From Bradyrhizobium diazoefficiens (GTDB lineage: Bacteria; Pseudomonadota; Alphaproteobacteria; Rhizobiales; Xanthobacteraceae), in NCBI RefSeq assembly GCF_016616235.1, contig NZ_CP067100.1, positions 6,755,001 to 6,819,000 on the forward strand: a stretch of DNA of 64,000 nucleotides, written 5' to 3'. This document shows, one piece after another, positions 28,624 through 38,336 of the stretch. The first letter of the stretch is position 1. Each line of letters opens with the position of its first letter. Both the position numbers and the translations under genes were made by a program. Under the pieces are notes generated by a model. The model made no database searches, had not been told where the DNA came from, and saw nothing but the letters and a program-made list of their open reading frames with translations.

Positions 28624-29959
28624 TTGCAGACCTCAATCCTGAAAAAGTATTACGATGCCCGCCTGCCTTGGTACACCATCTATCCAACAGTACCTGATTT
28701 CTCCGCGGCGGTCGGCGCCAGGGATTGTGAGGAATGGCTGAGGCGCTTGCCGACGGATGACGCCGTGTCACTCTATATCCACGTTCCGTTCTGCCGGTCG
28801 ACCTGCTGGTATTGCGGCTTTCCGAGGAGCAGCACTGGCGGGGATGCGCCGATCCTCAACTATCTGGCAGTACTGCATGAGGAGATCCGCTTGGTGGCGG
28901 CGCAAGCGCAGGATGCGCTGCCCGTGAGCGATGTGCATTTCGGCGGCGGAACGCCGACCCTCATTGCGCCAGCCGAGTTCCTGGCCCTGATGGACTTCCT
29001 GCGCCGCCGGGTTTAGCTTCAGGCAACCAGCTGCGGTCGCCGTCGAGATCGACCCTCGCACGTTCACAGTCGAAATGGCCGAAACCCTCGGAGCAGCCGG
29101 CGTCAACCGCGCGAGTCTAGGTGTGCAGAGCTTCGATCCGGTCGTTCAAAAAGCCATCAACCGGACCCAGAGTGAAGCGGACACGGCGGCGGCCGTCGAA
29201 AATCTCCGCCGGAATGGAATAGACCGCATCAACTTCGACCTCATCTACGGTCTGCCACATCAGACCGTGCAGTCCTGCGTCCGGACGGTGGAAACGGCGG
29301 CGGCGATGCGGCCCGACCGCCTTGCAGTCTTCGGTTACGCCCATGTTCCTTCCTTCAAGAAAAATCAGCGCCTGATCGAGGAAGCCGCGCTGCCGGACAC
29401 GATTTCCCGTGCTGAACAAGCCGCCGCCGTGGCCGGCACGCTGGTTACTGCCGGCTACCGCCAAATCGGGCTCGACCATTTCGCCTTGCCGGACGACGAA
29501 CTCGCGCTGGCGCAGAAAATCGGTCGCTTGCGACGTAACTCGCTGGGTTACTCGGCTGATACGTGTCAAACCGTTATCGGCCTCGGCGCCTCGGCCATCG
29601 GCCGTGTCGGCCACGGCTATGTCCTGAACGAGGTTGCAACGGGTTCCTACACGCGCCACATCCGAGCTGGCCGTCTGGCGGCCTCAAAGGGCTATCCTCT
29701 CTGTAACGAGGACCGCGTCCGGGCGGCTATCATCGAGCGGCTGATGTGCGACCTGGAGGCTGATGTTCCGGCAATCTGTGCGGCCTTTGGATTTGATCCG
29801 GTTCCCCTGCTCGATTCAGCTGAACGCTTGCCGATGCTCGCCGAGGACGGGGTCGTGGACATCGAAGGCGGCTTCATCCGCGTGAGGCAGGAGCACCGCT
29901 TCTTGCTTCGCGCTGTTGCTGCGGCAATCGACGCTTATCTCGGCCGCTCACCCTATTAG
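28624..29959 (+). pseudogene. hemN: Oxygen-independent coproporphyrinogen oxidase-like HemN, frameshifted
   Basis: Two adjoining frames together give a full HemN-like radical SAM protein of about 445 residues. The first (TTG 28624 to TAG 29016) carries YTIYPTVPDFS and the cluster motif CRSTCWYCGF, then GGGTPTLI. The second continues without a gap from FSFRQPAAVAVEIDPRTF to 29959 with GVQSFDP and DLIYGLPHQT. One extra G in the GGG at 29009-29011 explains the break. It is either a recent pseudogene or a sequencing error; all else is intact. HemN makes protoporphyrinogen in low oxygen, supporting heme for bacteroid respiration. The start is TTG with GGCAGG upstream; an in-frame stop precedes it. 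Confidence 0.85.
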
Positions 29960-30424
29960 CCCATGCGGGCGACATCTGTGGAATACAACCACTAGCAAGG
30001 GCCGGCATGGTGGGGAGACTTGCAAGTACCGCCCTGGCTCTCGCCTGGGCATCTGCTCCCGCCCGCGCGTTCGCCAGTGACTTACGCGCGCCGCTCTGAC
30101 GCGAATCGCTCGGCCCGCCTGTCGACCTGAAACATCGCTCCAAATACAGGCAAGCACCGTTCGCGAAGATTCAGCGGTTTCGCCATGCCCGCGCCATCCC
30201 AACGGCCAGCAGCTTTAATCTCAAACCGCTGATCTGGAGGACACCCGACGATCCAGCCAGGTAGGTTAATACTTGCATCGGGCGAAACAGCTGTCTTAAA
30301 TGCGCGAGCTGCGTGAAGCTCAGTCGACAGACGATCCCGGGACCAGCATTGCGGCGGTTTGAGGTTCGCCCCCCAGCCACCTCGCCGCAAACGATTGAGA
30401 TATCAATTCTATGATCCCTGCGGG
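29960..30424. other. Intergenic stretch between convergent hemN and ABC exporter
   Basis: A 102-codon minus-strand frame (30082-30390) is present with mixed composition and no recognised domain. Nothing else is supported. Confidence 0.4.
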
Positions 30425-32227
30425 TTAGCCTGCCCGCGAGATATGGCTGAACTCGGTGACCTGTCTCTCGAACAGCCCGCGATAGATTCCGCCGGGTCGC
30501 TTGGAAAGTGCAACATGCGTGCCCTGCTCGACGACGTCGCCGCGATCGAACACCAAAATGCGGTCGAGGCCGCGCACCGTCGAGAGCCGGTGCGCGATCA
30601 CGATCGAAGTCCGTCCCTTCATCAGCCGCTCCATTGCCTGCTGAATCAGCGCTTCCGACTCCGAATCGAGGCTCGCGGTCGCCTCATCCAGAATCAGGAC
30701 AGGCGCATCGGCCAGGAACGCGCGCGCCAGCGCCACGCGCTGCCGCTCGCCGCCAGAGAGCTTGACCCCGCGTTCGCCGACCGGCGTGCCGTAGCCCTTC
30801 GGAAGGCGCACGATGAACTCGTGCGCGTTGGCAAGCCGCGCGGCCTGCTCGATCGCCTTCAGACTGGCGCCTGGTTTGCCATAGGCGATGTTCTCGGCAA
30901 GCGAGCGGTGGAACAGGATCGGCTCCTGCTGCACGATTGCGATCTGGCTGCGCAGCGATTGCTGCGTGACTAACGCGACATCCTGCCCGTCGATCAACAC
31001 GCGGCCGCCGGAGACGTCATAGAGCCGCTGCACCAGCTTGACAAATGTCGTCTTGCCGGAACCGGAGCGACCGACCAGGCCGACGCGCTCGCCGGCACGG
31101 ATGCAGACCGACAACCCCTCATAGAGTGGCGCGCGATGGTCGCCATAGTGGAAGGTGACGTCGTCGAACACGATCTCGCCGCCCTCGATCAGGATCGGAC
31201 CCGCATCCGGTGCATCCTCAACCTCGATCGGCACGTCATGGATCGCGACCAGCTCCGCCATATCGTTGACCGACCGCTGCAGGTTGTTGACGTGCATGCC
31301 GACGTCACGCAAATAGGCGTGGACGATATAGTAGCTCGTCAGCACATAGGTGACGTCGCCCGGCGAGGCGTGCCCCGACATCCACAGCAGCACCGAGCCG
31401 CCGATCACCGACGCGCGCAGGCACAGCAGCAGCAAAAGCTGCGACACAGCGCTGTAATTATAGCGCAGCCAGCTCCGCCGCACGCGCACGCGCCAACGTT
31501 TGATGATGCGGGCAAGCCGCTCATCCTCGCGTGCTTCGGCGCCGAACGACTTCACCACCGCGTTGCAAGTCAACGCATCCGCCAGCATGCCGCCGACCTT
31601 GGTGTCCCCGGCATTCGAGACACGGGCAGCGGGCGAGATATAGCGCATCGAGAACAGCACGATTATTGTGACATAGAACGCCGCACCGAGCGCGATCACC
31701 ACGCCGAGCGAGGTCCAGCGCACGCCGAGCAGGAGCATCGAGCCGAGTAGCACGCTGAACGAGGGCAGCAGTGCCATCAGGATGGTGTTATTGATCTGTT
31801 CGATCGCCCACATGCCGCGCGTGATATCCCGCACGGTCGAACCGGCGAAAGAGTTGGCGTGCCAGTCGGTCGAGAAGCGCTGGACGCGCATGAATGCCGC
31901 GCGCGCCACGTCCGATGTCGTGTTAAGCGTGAACGGCACGATCGCCTGCAAGCCTACCAGGCGCAGGATAATCGATACCAGCCCGATCGCAAGGATGCTG
32001 CCGAAGGCAACGAGCGCTGCATGTCGTGCCGCCTGGTCGTAAGGGCCTGGCGTCAATGCGTCGACCATGTGGCCGGAGTAGACCGGCATGAACAGGTCGA
32101 CAACCGATGACCCAACAAAGCCGATGACCACGATGGCGGCGCGGTAGGGCTCGAGCAGCCAACGACGGAACACGAACGGAAGTACTGCGCGCATCGCGCT
32201 AGGACGTTTGTCAGCTGGGCCGGTCAT
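30425..32227 (-). CDS. ABC exporter, fused membrane and ATPase domains
   Basis: 600 residues: a type IV ABC transmembrane domain with about six hydrophobic helices (residues 20-320) and an ATPase domain (about 350-590). Walker A is GRSGSGKTT, the signature LSGGERQRV, Walker B VLILDEATASLD, and the H-loop AHRLST, so the ATPase is intact. Such half-transporters work as dimers and export lipids, peptides or drugs; the substrate cannot be told from sequence. It faces hemN tail to tail and has no partner gene nearby. No sigma-54 promoter was found at its start. Confidence 0.9.
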   Translation of the reverse strand: MTGPADKRPSAMRAVLPFVFRRWLLEPYRAAIVVIGFVGSSVVDLFMPVYSGHMVDALTPGPYDQAARHAALVAFGSILAIGLVSIILRLVGLQAIVPFTLNTTSDVARAAFMRVQRFSTDWHANSFAGSTVRDITRGMWAIEQINNTILMALLPSFSVLLGSMLLLGVRWTSLGVVIALGAAFYVTIIVLFSMRYISPAARVSNAGDTKVGGMLADALTCNAVVKSFGAEAREDERLARIIKRWRVRVRRSWLRYNYSAVSQLLLLLCLRASVIGGSVLLWMSGHASPGDVTYVLTSYYIVHAYLRDVGMHVNNLQRSVNDMAELVAIHDVPIEVEDAPDAGPILIEGGEIVFDDVTFHYGDHRAPLYEGLSVCIRAGERVGLVGRSGSGKTTFVKLVQRLYDVSGGRVLIDGQDVALVTQQSLRSQIAIVQQEPILFHRSLAENIAYGKPGASLKAIEQAARLANAHEFIVRLPKGYGTPVGERGVKLSGGERQRVALARAFLADAPVLILDEATASLDSESEALIQQAMERLMKGRTSIVIAHRLSTVRGLDRILVFDRGDVVEQGTHVALSKRPGGIYRGLFERQVTEFSHISRAG

Positions 32228-33140
32228 AACCCAATGTGACCATGCTCACCGCGTAAGCCGGCTCTATCTGAATTAGCCGCAGCATTGCAAAGCCACGACG
32301 GATCACCGATCCTCGATCGATCTCCCTTCGCCAAGCGAGACGCTCGATGCCGACAGCGGCAGTTGGTCGGACCAATCAGCCTGGCATTCTTAGACGACCG
32401 GGAACGCCTCGCCTCTTCCACCATACGGCTTCCGCCTTTTCTCATACATGGCGTTCTGCTCTCGGGAAGATTTCTCCTTCGAGGGATCCCAGTCATCGGA
32501 AAGCAGGCCGTCGCGCGCCCGCTCGGCGATCGCGACGGAACGTCCATCATGGCTTTCCGTAATAAAGAAGAGCTCGCGCTTGAAGTGACCCTGGTTGTTG
32601 CAGACGGCCAGTCAACATGTCCATCAGGTTCGTTCGCGCGCAGAGACTTAAATTTCATTGCTATTTCCCCAGACGCATGACATGCGCAGCGTCATGCCCC
32701 ACGATTGCCATGGGTTCGCTGAAACAATCAATTGCTAAGGTTGGTAGTTGACTGGTGCGCAAGGCGTTCATGCGGGTGCACGTAACGCGGTTGTTACAAA
32801 CTGAGTGAGCACGTCTTAGCGTCTAGACGACCCCCGGGCATTCTGATTTGGCGGCAAAAAATTGCGGACGCTCATATCCTCGATCATACGGCGGAAGGAC
32901 AGGGCTGACCTGAGCGATCCGAACGCCTCTAGTCTGAGGGTTAGAGTCTGAAAGTCCTCCACCCTCTTAGACAAAGGTGGGCCGTGCAAATTCGCCTCAC
33001 ATGTCACAATGCGTACGCTTCTCATTCTCGCCTCGGTTACTGCAGGGTAGGCTGTAGGGTTCCCTGACGGAGGGCTTGCGAGGCGTTGCGATACCCTGCA
33101 CGCCCTTTTTGGATTATCCGGTCAAGCACCACATTCCATT
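32228..33140. other. Gene-poor stretch
   Basis: No gene is supported. Overlapping frames on both strands at 32224-32680 have weak coding character; the plus-strand text around 32540-32640 (AFRNKEELALEVTLVVADGQ) looks somewhat protein-like and may be a gene remnant, unidentified. Confidence 0.4.
33002..33017 (+). promoter_or_regulatory. Near-consensus NifA site
   Basis: TGT-N10-ACG, one mismatch from consensus, about 125 bases upstream of the -24 element at 33142. Confidence 0.3.
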
Positions 33141-33156
33141 CGGCAAGCAATTTGCA
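33141..33156 (+). promoter_or_regulatory. Sigma-54 promoter, duplicate of the one at 26379
   Basis: CGGCAAGCAATTTGCA, identical over 16 bases to the promoter of the 196-aa gene, with GG and GC correctly spaced. It lies 57 bases before the ATG at 33213, the same distance as at 26451. Confidence 0.7.
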
Positions 33157-33212
33157 TCGCGTATCGCGCCACCGGAACGGGAGGCATTGTCTTAGCTAGA
33201 GGGATCATTCTC

Positions 33213-33503
33213 ATGATTGCAGCCAAGCACGACACCACCAAGCCGCTGGAGATCGAGGCGCTCCTCCTCATCGGTCGATGCGAAGGTGTGGCCACAAAGC
33301 CGCGCGATTTCGAAGCTCACGGCGGGTTGAATTCGACGACCCATCACGAACGGGACACGGTCATTGAGCTATTCAGCCAAGAAGCGAACAGCGACGGCCG
33401 CCAGCGTAACCGGTTTGCGAAGCAGGCGTCGTCCCTTCTCGGCCGCCTCACTGATCTATGCGTGTCCTGGGAGCCCATTCATCCTCTCCATCTCATACTC
33501 TAA
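33213..33503 (+). CDS. Unknown 96-aa protein behind a sigma-54 promoter
   Basis: No family recognised. The first 25 residues (MIAAKHDTTKPLEIEALLLI) loosely echo the start of the 196-aa protein at 26451, and the promoter and leader are shared, so this may be a diverged or truncated duplicate of that gene. The later part has no resemblance. A strong terminator follows at 33679. Confidence 0.5.
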   Translation: MIAAKHDTTKPLEIEALLLIGRCEGVATKPRDFEAHGGLNSTTHHERDTVIELFSQEANSDGRQRNRFAKQASSLLGRLTDLCVSWEPIHPLHLIL

Positions 33504-33579
33504 AGCGGACTGTCAGGCGGCCAGCTAAATCGCCGCCGACCTTAGCTATCCTCTCGGTTTCGCGCATAGAAAGGTGCAG

Positions 33580-33652
33580 AACTCCTGCACCGCCTGACGA
33601 CGTCCAGCTTTTGCAGGCCTCCCAGCGAGCTTGGGTCGGTCCAGACTGGCGG
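33580..33652 (+). repeat. Imperfect ~75-bp repeat, copy A
   Basis: This segment, starting AACTCCTGCACC, resembles 56360-56438 at roughly three quarters of positions by eye. In copy A the left end forms GGTGCAG-AACTC-CTGCACC, a 7-bp hairpin. Nature unknown. Confidence 0.4.
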
Positions 33653-33678
33653 AGGTAACCAGATTGACCGATTCCAGG

Positions 33679-33715
33679 AAGGCCCGCACGGGGCTCCGCC
33701 GTGCGGGCCTTTTTA
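33679..33715 (+). terminator. Rho-independent terminator
   Basis: A 13-bp perfect stem (AAGGCCCGCACGG / CCGTGCGGGCCTT) with a 7-base loop runs straight into TTTTTATT. It would end the message started at the 33141 promoter. Confidence 0.85.
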
Positions 33716-34531
33716 TTCTCGGTTGTGGCCGGCATCGTTCGCGAGCGCGCTGTGGGCGACGCTGCCGCCCACTAAAACCCCATCGCAATTCGATTTCGCG
33801 CGCACAACTAGAGCCGGTTGCGGCGGTCCAACAACCGGCGTTGTCGCAAGTCGCGCCCGTTACGTTCCCGACGTCGCTTTGGCTGGTGTTGAACATCATC
33901 CAACGGCCGGGGCCAGAAGGAGATCCGAACCATCAAAAGCTGGATCCGCGGTTCTTGTGCGGCGTCTGCATGATCCGGCTCACCGCCGCATGCATTTACC
34001 CTTCTCGCCAAGGAATAGCACGCGATCGAGAAACACCGTCGTGTCGGCAATGCTTGCTCGTGGTACTCGCTCCACACGCATCTCATGAAGACCATATTCG
34101 CTGGGAATGGCGCACTGTATCGCTACTTGCGCCAATGCGACATCTTCAAACGCCAGCGGCCAGGTAATACAATGAGAATCCTCAGCTCTTCTAATGCCCC
34201 GCCTGCGGAGTCGTGGCCCATGCGGATACAACGAGCCTGACAGCAGCATTCCGTCGTCGATCTCGCGTGAACGTGGATAGGCTTGCGTCTCGGTCAACTA
34301 CCAATCTTTGCAATTGTCCGAGGTGACCGGGCATGTCAAACGGCCGGAAAATCAGCGTCGTGTAGGTCACACGTGATCTCGTTGATATCGCGCGAAGCGC
34401 GCAGCAACGGGTCCATAGCAGCGGAATTTGATGCCGCCTGCATGTGCCGTCCGATTCTGCGACTTACTCATTCGCTTCCCGGCCCAAAAGGTTGGTTTTG
34501 CGAACGAGATGATTTTCGGGAGAATGCCAGC
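33716..34531. other. Gene-poor stretch before the TauD-like gene
   Basis: No intact gene. A minus-strand frame ending at 33980 carries coding-like text near its C-terminus (IADTTVFLDRVLFLGEKGKC) and may be a remnant. Plus-strand text around 34193 reads CPACGVVAHADT, like the zinc ribbon of an IS200/IS605-type transposase, but too short to call. Confidence 0.4.
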
Positions 34532-35449
34532 ATGACCAAGATATCCTCGATCGACAGTATCATTCCGCAAGCCGATATCGCAAAGCGCGCGGCGCGGATC
34601 GGCGCTGAAATCAGGAACATCAAGCTGTCGGGCGATTTGCCGGCGGAGACGATGACCGCCATCAACAGCCTGCTGCTCGAGCACAAGGTTCTCTTCTTTC
34701 GCGATCAGAGCCATCTCGACAATACAGAGCAGGAGCGCTTTGCCCTCCGTTTCGGAACGCTTATGGCGTATCCGATACTCGGTGCCATCGAGGGAACGGT
34801 ATCGATGATCGAGCTTGATTCCGCGCGCCCCCCTCGCCGAGCCGACCTCTGGCACAGCGACGGGACCTTCTTCGAGGCTTATCCCAAAATCGCGGTCCTG
34901 CGAGGCGTTGTGATCCCACAGTTTGGCGGCGATACGATCTGGTCAAACACCGGGACCGCCTATCTGGACCTGTCCGCGCCGCTGCAACGGCTTGCCGACG
35001 AACTCTGGGCGGTTCACAGCAATGCGTTCGACTACTCCGTCATGGCCAACAGCGAGGCCGACAAAAAGCATCTCGACGAGGTGTTCGCCAGGACGGTCTA
35101 TGAGACCGAGCATCCCGTCGTGCGTGTCCATCCCGAAACCGGAGAACGCGCGCTGGTGCTCGGCGACGTGGTGCAACGCTTGGTTGGCATCCCGAAATAT
35201 GATGGCCAGAGGCTATTCACCCTTTTCCAGTCCCACATCACCGCGCCCGAAAACACCGTGCGGTGGAGTTGGAAGGTGGGCGATGTGGCGATCTGGGACA
35301 ACCGCGCCACGCAACATTATGCGGTCAGGGATTACGGCGACCAGCGTCGTGTCGTTCGCCGTGCCACCGTCGCTGGCGAGGTGCCCGTCAGCACCGATGG
35401 TCGATTGAGCTCGATGCGCATCAAGCCCGCCAAGGAGCCACCCGCTTAG
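34532..35449 (+). CDS. TauD/TfdA-family 2-oxoglutarate dioxygenase
   Basis: 305 residues from ATG 34532 (GGGAGAA upstream). The iron-binding HxD is in LWHSDGTFFE, and the distal His and the 2OG-binding Arg lie in NRATQHYAVRDYGDQRRVVRR. The family oxidises sulfonates, phenoxyacids and similar small molecules using Fe(II), O2 and 2OG; the substrate here is not known. A porin-like gene follows on the same strand about 300 bases on, hinting at uptake of the same compound. An upstream in-frame extension to 34283 has no homology. Confidence 0.88.
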   Translation: MTKISSIDSIIPQADIAKRAARIGAEIRNIKLSGDLPAETMTAINSLLLEHKVLFFRDQSHLDNTEQERFALRFGTLMAYPILGAIEGTVSMIELDSARPPRRADLWHSDGTFFEAYPKIAVLRGVVIPQFGGDTIWSNTGTAYLDLSAPLQRLADELWAVHSNAFDYSVMANSEADKKHLDEVFARTVYETEHPVVRVHPETGERALVLGDVVQRLVGIPKYDGQRLFTLFQSHITAPENTVRWSWKVGDVAIWDNRATQHYAVRDYGDQRRVVRRATVAGEVPVSTDGRLSSMRIKPAKEPPA

Positions 35450-35751
35450 GTCGCTTAAGGCTCCCCAGAGACGTCAAAGATCCCGCCGACGCAGACTCTT
35501 CCGCTCGTTTGCTCTTACAGCATTCACGAGCGTGGTCCGCTGTCGGCATTGAACAATGTCCACTCCCGGCGCCTGCTGCGATGAACTCTTCTCCGACCGC
35601 GATCTCCCTCTTCTCATGGACGTCCGTGTCGCGCTTTCTGACGCAGCAGCTTCCGGGCTTTGCGAGTGAGCTCCGGACCAATCTGGTCGGCGCACACTCG
35701 ATCAAGGCCGGCAACAAGGAGGGGAATCTCGCGCCGGATGTGGGCGTGGCG

Positions 35752-37314
35752 ATGAGGGTCCGCACTCGCTCGGCTGCGGCTCCGGTCTTCAGCCCTCGAT
35801 CAACGATGTGGCAGACCGGGCTTGCCGTCGCCGCATCCTTTGCGGCGAGTCTCGTCTGCGGCTCGGCTTTGGCAGGTGCTGAGAAAGCATCGGACACCAG
35901 GAGCGAGGCGCCGAGTGAGGCTCCTGGACCAGCAATTCAAAAGCAGAGCGGCGCGATCATCAGCATCCGAAGCGGTCGGCTCAAACGAACAGCGCCTCTC
36001 GCCGCCCGCTCGGCGCCGGCACAACCGATCAATGACCCTGCATCGAGGCATGATCGTCCGGACAAAGTTGCTGGGACTAAGCTCCCAGAGAAGATCGACC
36101 CATTCGCGAAATTCGATAACCTGCGTGAGAAAGGCATTTGGCTCAATATTCCCGGGCCTGCGGATACGATCGATCAGGACAAGGACGGGGTGAGGTCCGC
36201 GCTGGCGGATCTCGGGATCGGCTACGTGGGCTGGACGCAAAACACCTTAATCGACAACCGAATGCCGAATGCAGCCAAGAGCACCATCTTCAATCAGCGG
36301 TATATTGGCGAGAGTCCGACATTCGGTACCGTAAATTCCATGATCGTGACCTACGATCTCGGCCGATTTGGAATTGCTGATGGTCAGATAACCGTAGGGG
36401 CCGAGCAACAATATTGGACCTGGAAGCCTGCCGGGCCAGATCGGGTGGGAATCAATACAATCGCCTATTACCAGACGTTCTTCGACGGGAAGCTCGAACT
36501 CAAGATGGGTTACCTCCGAAATCATGACGAATTCTTGGGAATGAATCCGTTCGGGCCGACGCCGGTCATCTTGTCCCAAGCTGGAATGAGCAACAATTCC
36601 GCGCCGGCCCCGGCTCTCAACGTGAGGTACAATCTTGATGATCGCATCTACAACAAGATTTCGGTCCAGCGCTCGGTCAGTCCGGATGGCCAATTGGCGC
36701 ACATGAGCGAAAACCCCACCGGCTTGAACTGGCGCACGGCCAATGCCGGCATTTTGTTGCTTGATGAATTTGGATACAAGGCCAAGGCGACTGAGGGATC
36801 GCCCGAGACCTGGTTGCGGGCTGGAATCGGTTTCAACGACAGCCACTATCCGAACTTGGCGGATCCGAGCCAACCGAGAGCCAACGCAAACAGCGCCTAT
36901 TACTTAGCAGTGGACCGGCAGTTTTGGCAATCTGATGCCCAGGGTTCGCCCGCTCGGGGTATCTATGGTGGGTTCTCCGCCATGTACGCTCCGTCTGACG
37001 TCAACAAGGTCAGCCGCTATCTCGAGCTTCGTCTTTATGCGAAAGGACTATTTAGCAGCCGGCCAGGTGATCAGATTGCCATTGCTGCCACCAATATCGC
37101 TTGGAGCCACTTTGCAGTCGATGCGGCCTTGGCTAAGGGCGATCTCGTCCATCGCGATAGCACGGCGATCTGGGGCAGATACACCGCGCGGCTGGCGCCG
37201 GGCGTCTATGCAACCCTGGGCCTGCTATACATCAATAACCCGACAACCATTACCTACACGCGCCAAACCGGACATGCCCTGAACGTCTTGGTGTCGACAT
37301 CAGTATTCTTCTAG
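35752..37314 (+). CDS. Carbohydrate-selective porin, OprB-like
   Basis: About 520 residues. The N-terminus has arginines then a hydrophobic core (GLAVAASFAASLVCGSALAG) fitting a signal peptide. The mature region has alternating beta-strand text and ends in Phe-Phe (VSTSVFF), typical of outer-membrane barrels. Family blocks include TYDLGRFGIADGQITVGAEQ and GIYGGFSAMYAPSDVNKVSR. It is probably a general or sugar-type outer-membrane pore. The start is uncertain: ATG 35752, ATG 35806 or GTG 35740; the long open frame back to 35263 overlaps the dioxygenase and is rejected. Confidence 0.78.
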   Translation: MRVRTRSAAAPVFSPRSTMWQTGLAVAASFAASLVCGSALAGAEKASDTRSEAPSEAPGPAIQKQSGAIISIRSGRLKRTAPLAARSAPAQPINDPASRHDRPDKVAGTKLPEKIDPFAKFDNLREKGIWLNIPGPADTIDQDKDGVRSALADLGIGYVGWTQNTLIDNRMPNAAKSTIFNQRYIGESPTFGTVNSMIVTYDLGRFGIADGQITVGAEQQYWTWKPAGPDRVGINTIAYYQTFFDGKLELKMGYLRNHDEFLGMNPFGPTPVILSQAGMSNNSAPAPALNVRYNLDDRIYNKISVQRSVSPDGQLAHMSENPTGLNWRTANAGILLLDEFGYKAKATEGSPETWLRAGIGFNDSHYPNLADPSQPRANANSAYYLAVDRQFWQSDAQGSPARGIYGGFSAMYAPSDVNKVSRYLELRLYAKGLFSSRPGDQIAIAATNIAWSHFAVDAALAKGDLVHRDSTAIWGRYTARLAPGVYATLGLLYINNPTTITYTRQTGHALNVLVSTSVFF

Positions 37315-37817
37315 TCCGTTGGTGGATTCTGCCGCGAGTACCACGTCAGAGGCAGTTGCCGAGTTCTGAGCGCGATCTGCGCAAAGACTCCGCCGTCGCC
37401 CGGCCACCGCGAGCTTCAGCCCGAGCATCAAGTGGTCCCGCTACTAAATGCGGCGAGACGACGACCACGGCGGTAGTGCCATCCACGCCACGCATGAAGA
37501 CAACCTCCATTGTCCCATTCGCTTCGCAAGCCCTTCGTTGAGGTAAGTCCTCGCCGTCTCTTTCGCTCGCCCATTGATCATTCCCACCTGAAGTGAGCGA
37601 TCTTTCCCGACCGGACATCGTCATCAGGTCTTCGTCGGGGAGATGGGCATGTTCGTGTGTTCGGATGCTCATCGAAGCGGCTGAGTTATTGTCCGCGGCT
37701 TTCGCCGAGTTGCGCCGCCTAACGCGCAGCGTGAAGTTGCGGCAGCCGGAATTCTCTCACGCGCGCCTTCGCACGGAGTGTCCGTCCTTGTCCTGCACAG
37801 ACGAACGGAGGCGGCCG
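37315..37817. other. Intergenic stretch between porin and nif ferredoxin (convergent)
   Basis: No gene is supported. The frames present on each strand are complements of one another and lack ribosome-binding sites. Confidence 0.5.
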
Positions 37818-38114
37818 TCAAGCCCCTTCCGCGGCGGGCGCGTGAGTCTGGCAGTTGGTCGGACAGACCCGGGCGCAGGCGCCGCAGCCGATACAGGCGC
37901 CCTCATCATTCATCACCATGATCTTCTTTTCGATCTCATCGTCCTCGTCGCTGTCAAGTTCGACAAGATCGCCCTCCTCGTTGATCCCTTTTAATATCAT
38001 GACATGGCGACCACAGACCTTGAAGCAGCGTCCGCATCCGATGCATTTTCCGGAATCGATCGAGACGAGATAATCGGGCATCCAGCCGCGGCCGTCGCGC
38101 GTTGCAAATGACAT
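37818..38114 (-). CDS. Ferredoxin III, nif-specific 2[4Fe-4S] type
   Basis: 98 residues with two cysteine clusters, CIGCGRCFKVC and CIGCGACARVCP, separated by an acidic insert (ELDSDEDDEIE). This architecture is the nif-specific ferredoxin III, last gene of the nifDKENX message. It probably supplies electrons in cofactor assembly or to nitrogenase. It follows the CCE_0567-type gene by 12 bases. Confidence 0.92.
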   Translation of the reverse strand: MSFATRDGRGWMPDYLVSIDSGKCIGCGRCFKVCGRHVMILKGINEEGDLVELDSDEDDEIEKKIMVMNDEGACIGCGACARVCPTNCQTHAPAAEGA

Positions 38115-38126
38115 GCTTGTATACCT

Positions 38127-38327
38127 TTACGCCCTTTCCTGCGCCTTGAGATCCTCGCGCTTTTTCTCAAGCTCGGCAAACGCCTCATGCGCTCTTTGCG
38201 CCACCGCCATGATCGAGTGCCAGTTGAGCGGTAGCTCCTCTGACAGGTCGTGCAGATCCATCTTGGCCTGCGTCGCTTTGGCTGACAACTTCTTGATGTC
38301 TGCCTTCAGCATTTCAAGTTCGCTCAT
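38127..38327 (-). CDS. CCE_0567-family small nif protein
   Basis: 66 residues, helical and charged, with the family text LKADIKKLSAKATQAKMDLH and ELPLNW. Small proteins of this type are encoded after the DUF269 gene in many nif operons; function is unknown. Lies nine bases after the DUF269 gene. Confidence 0.9.
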   Translation of the reverse strand: MSELEMLKADIKKLSAKATQAKMDLHDLSEELPLNWHSIMAVAQRAHEAFAELEKKREDLKAQERA

Positions 38328-38336
38328 GTCCCGCCC

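Noticed and set aside
32224..32658. 144-codon frame overlapping the ABC exporter start
   Set aside because: Biased composition and opposed by an equally long frame on the other strand; no domain.
34190..34250. CPACGVVAHADT, like a transposase zinc ribbon
   Set aside because: Only about 20 residues, no flanking transposase text or inverted repeats.
35263..35751. Long N-terminal extension of the porin frame
   Set aside because: Overlaps the dioxygenase gene and lacks porin or signal-peptide character.
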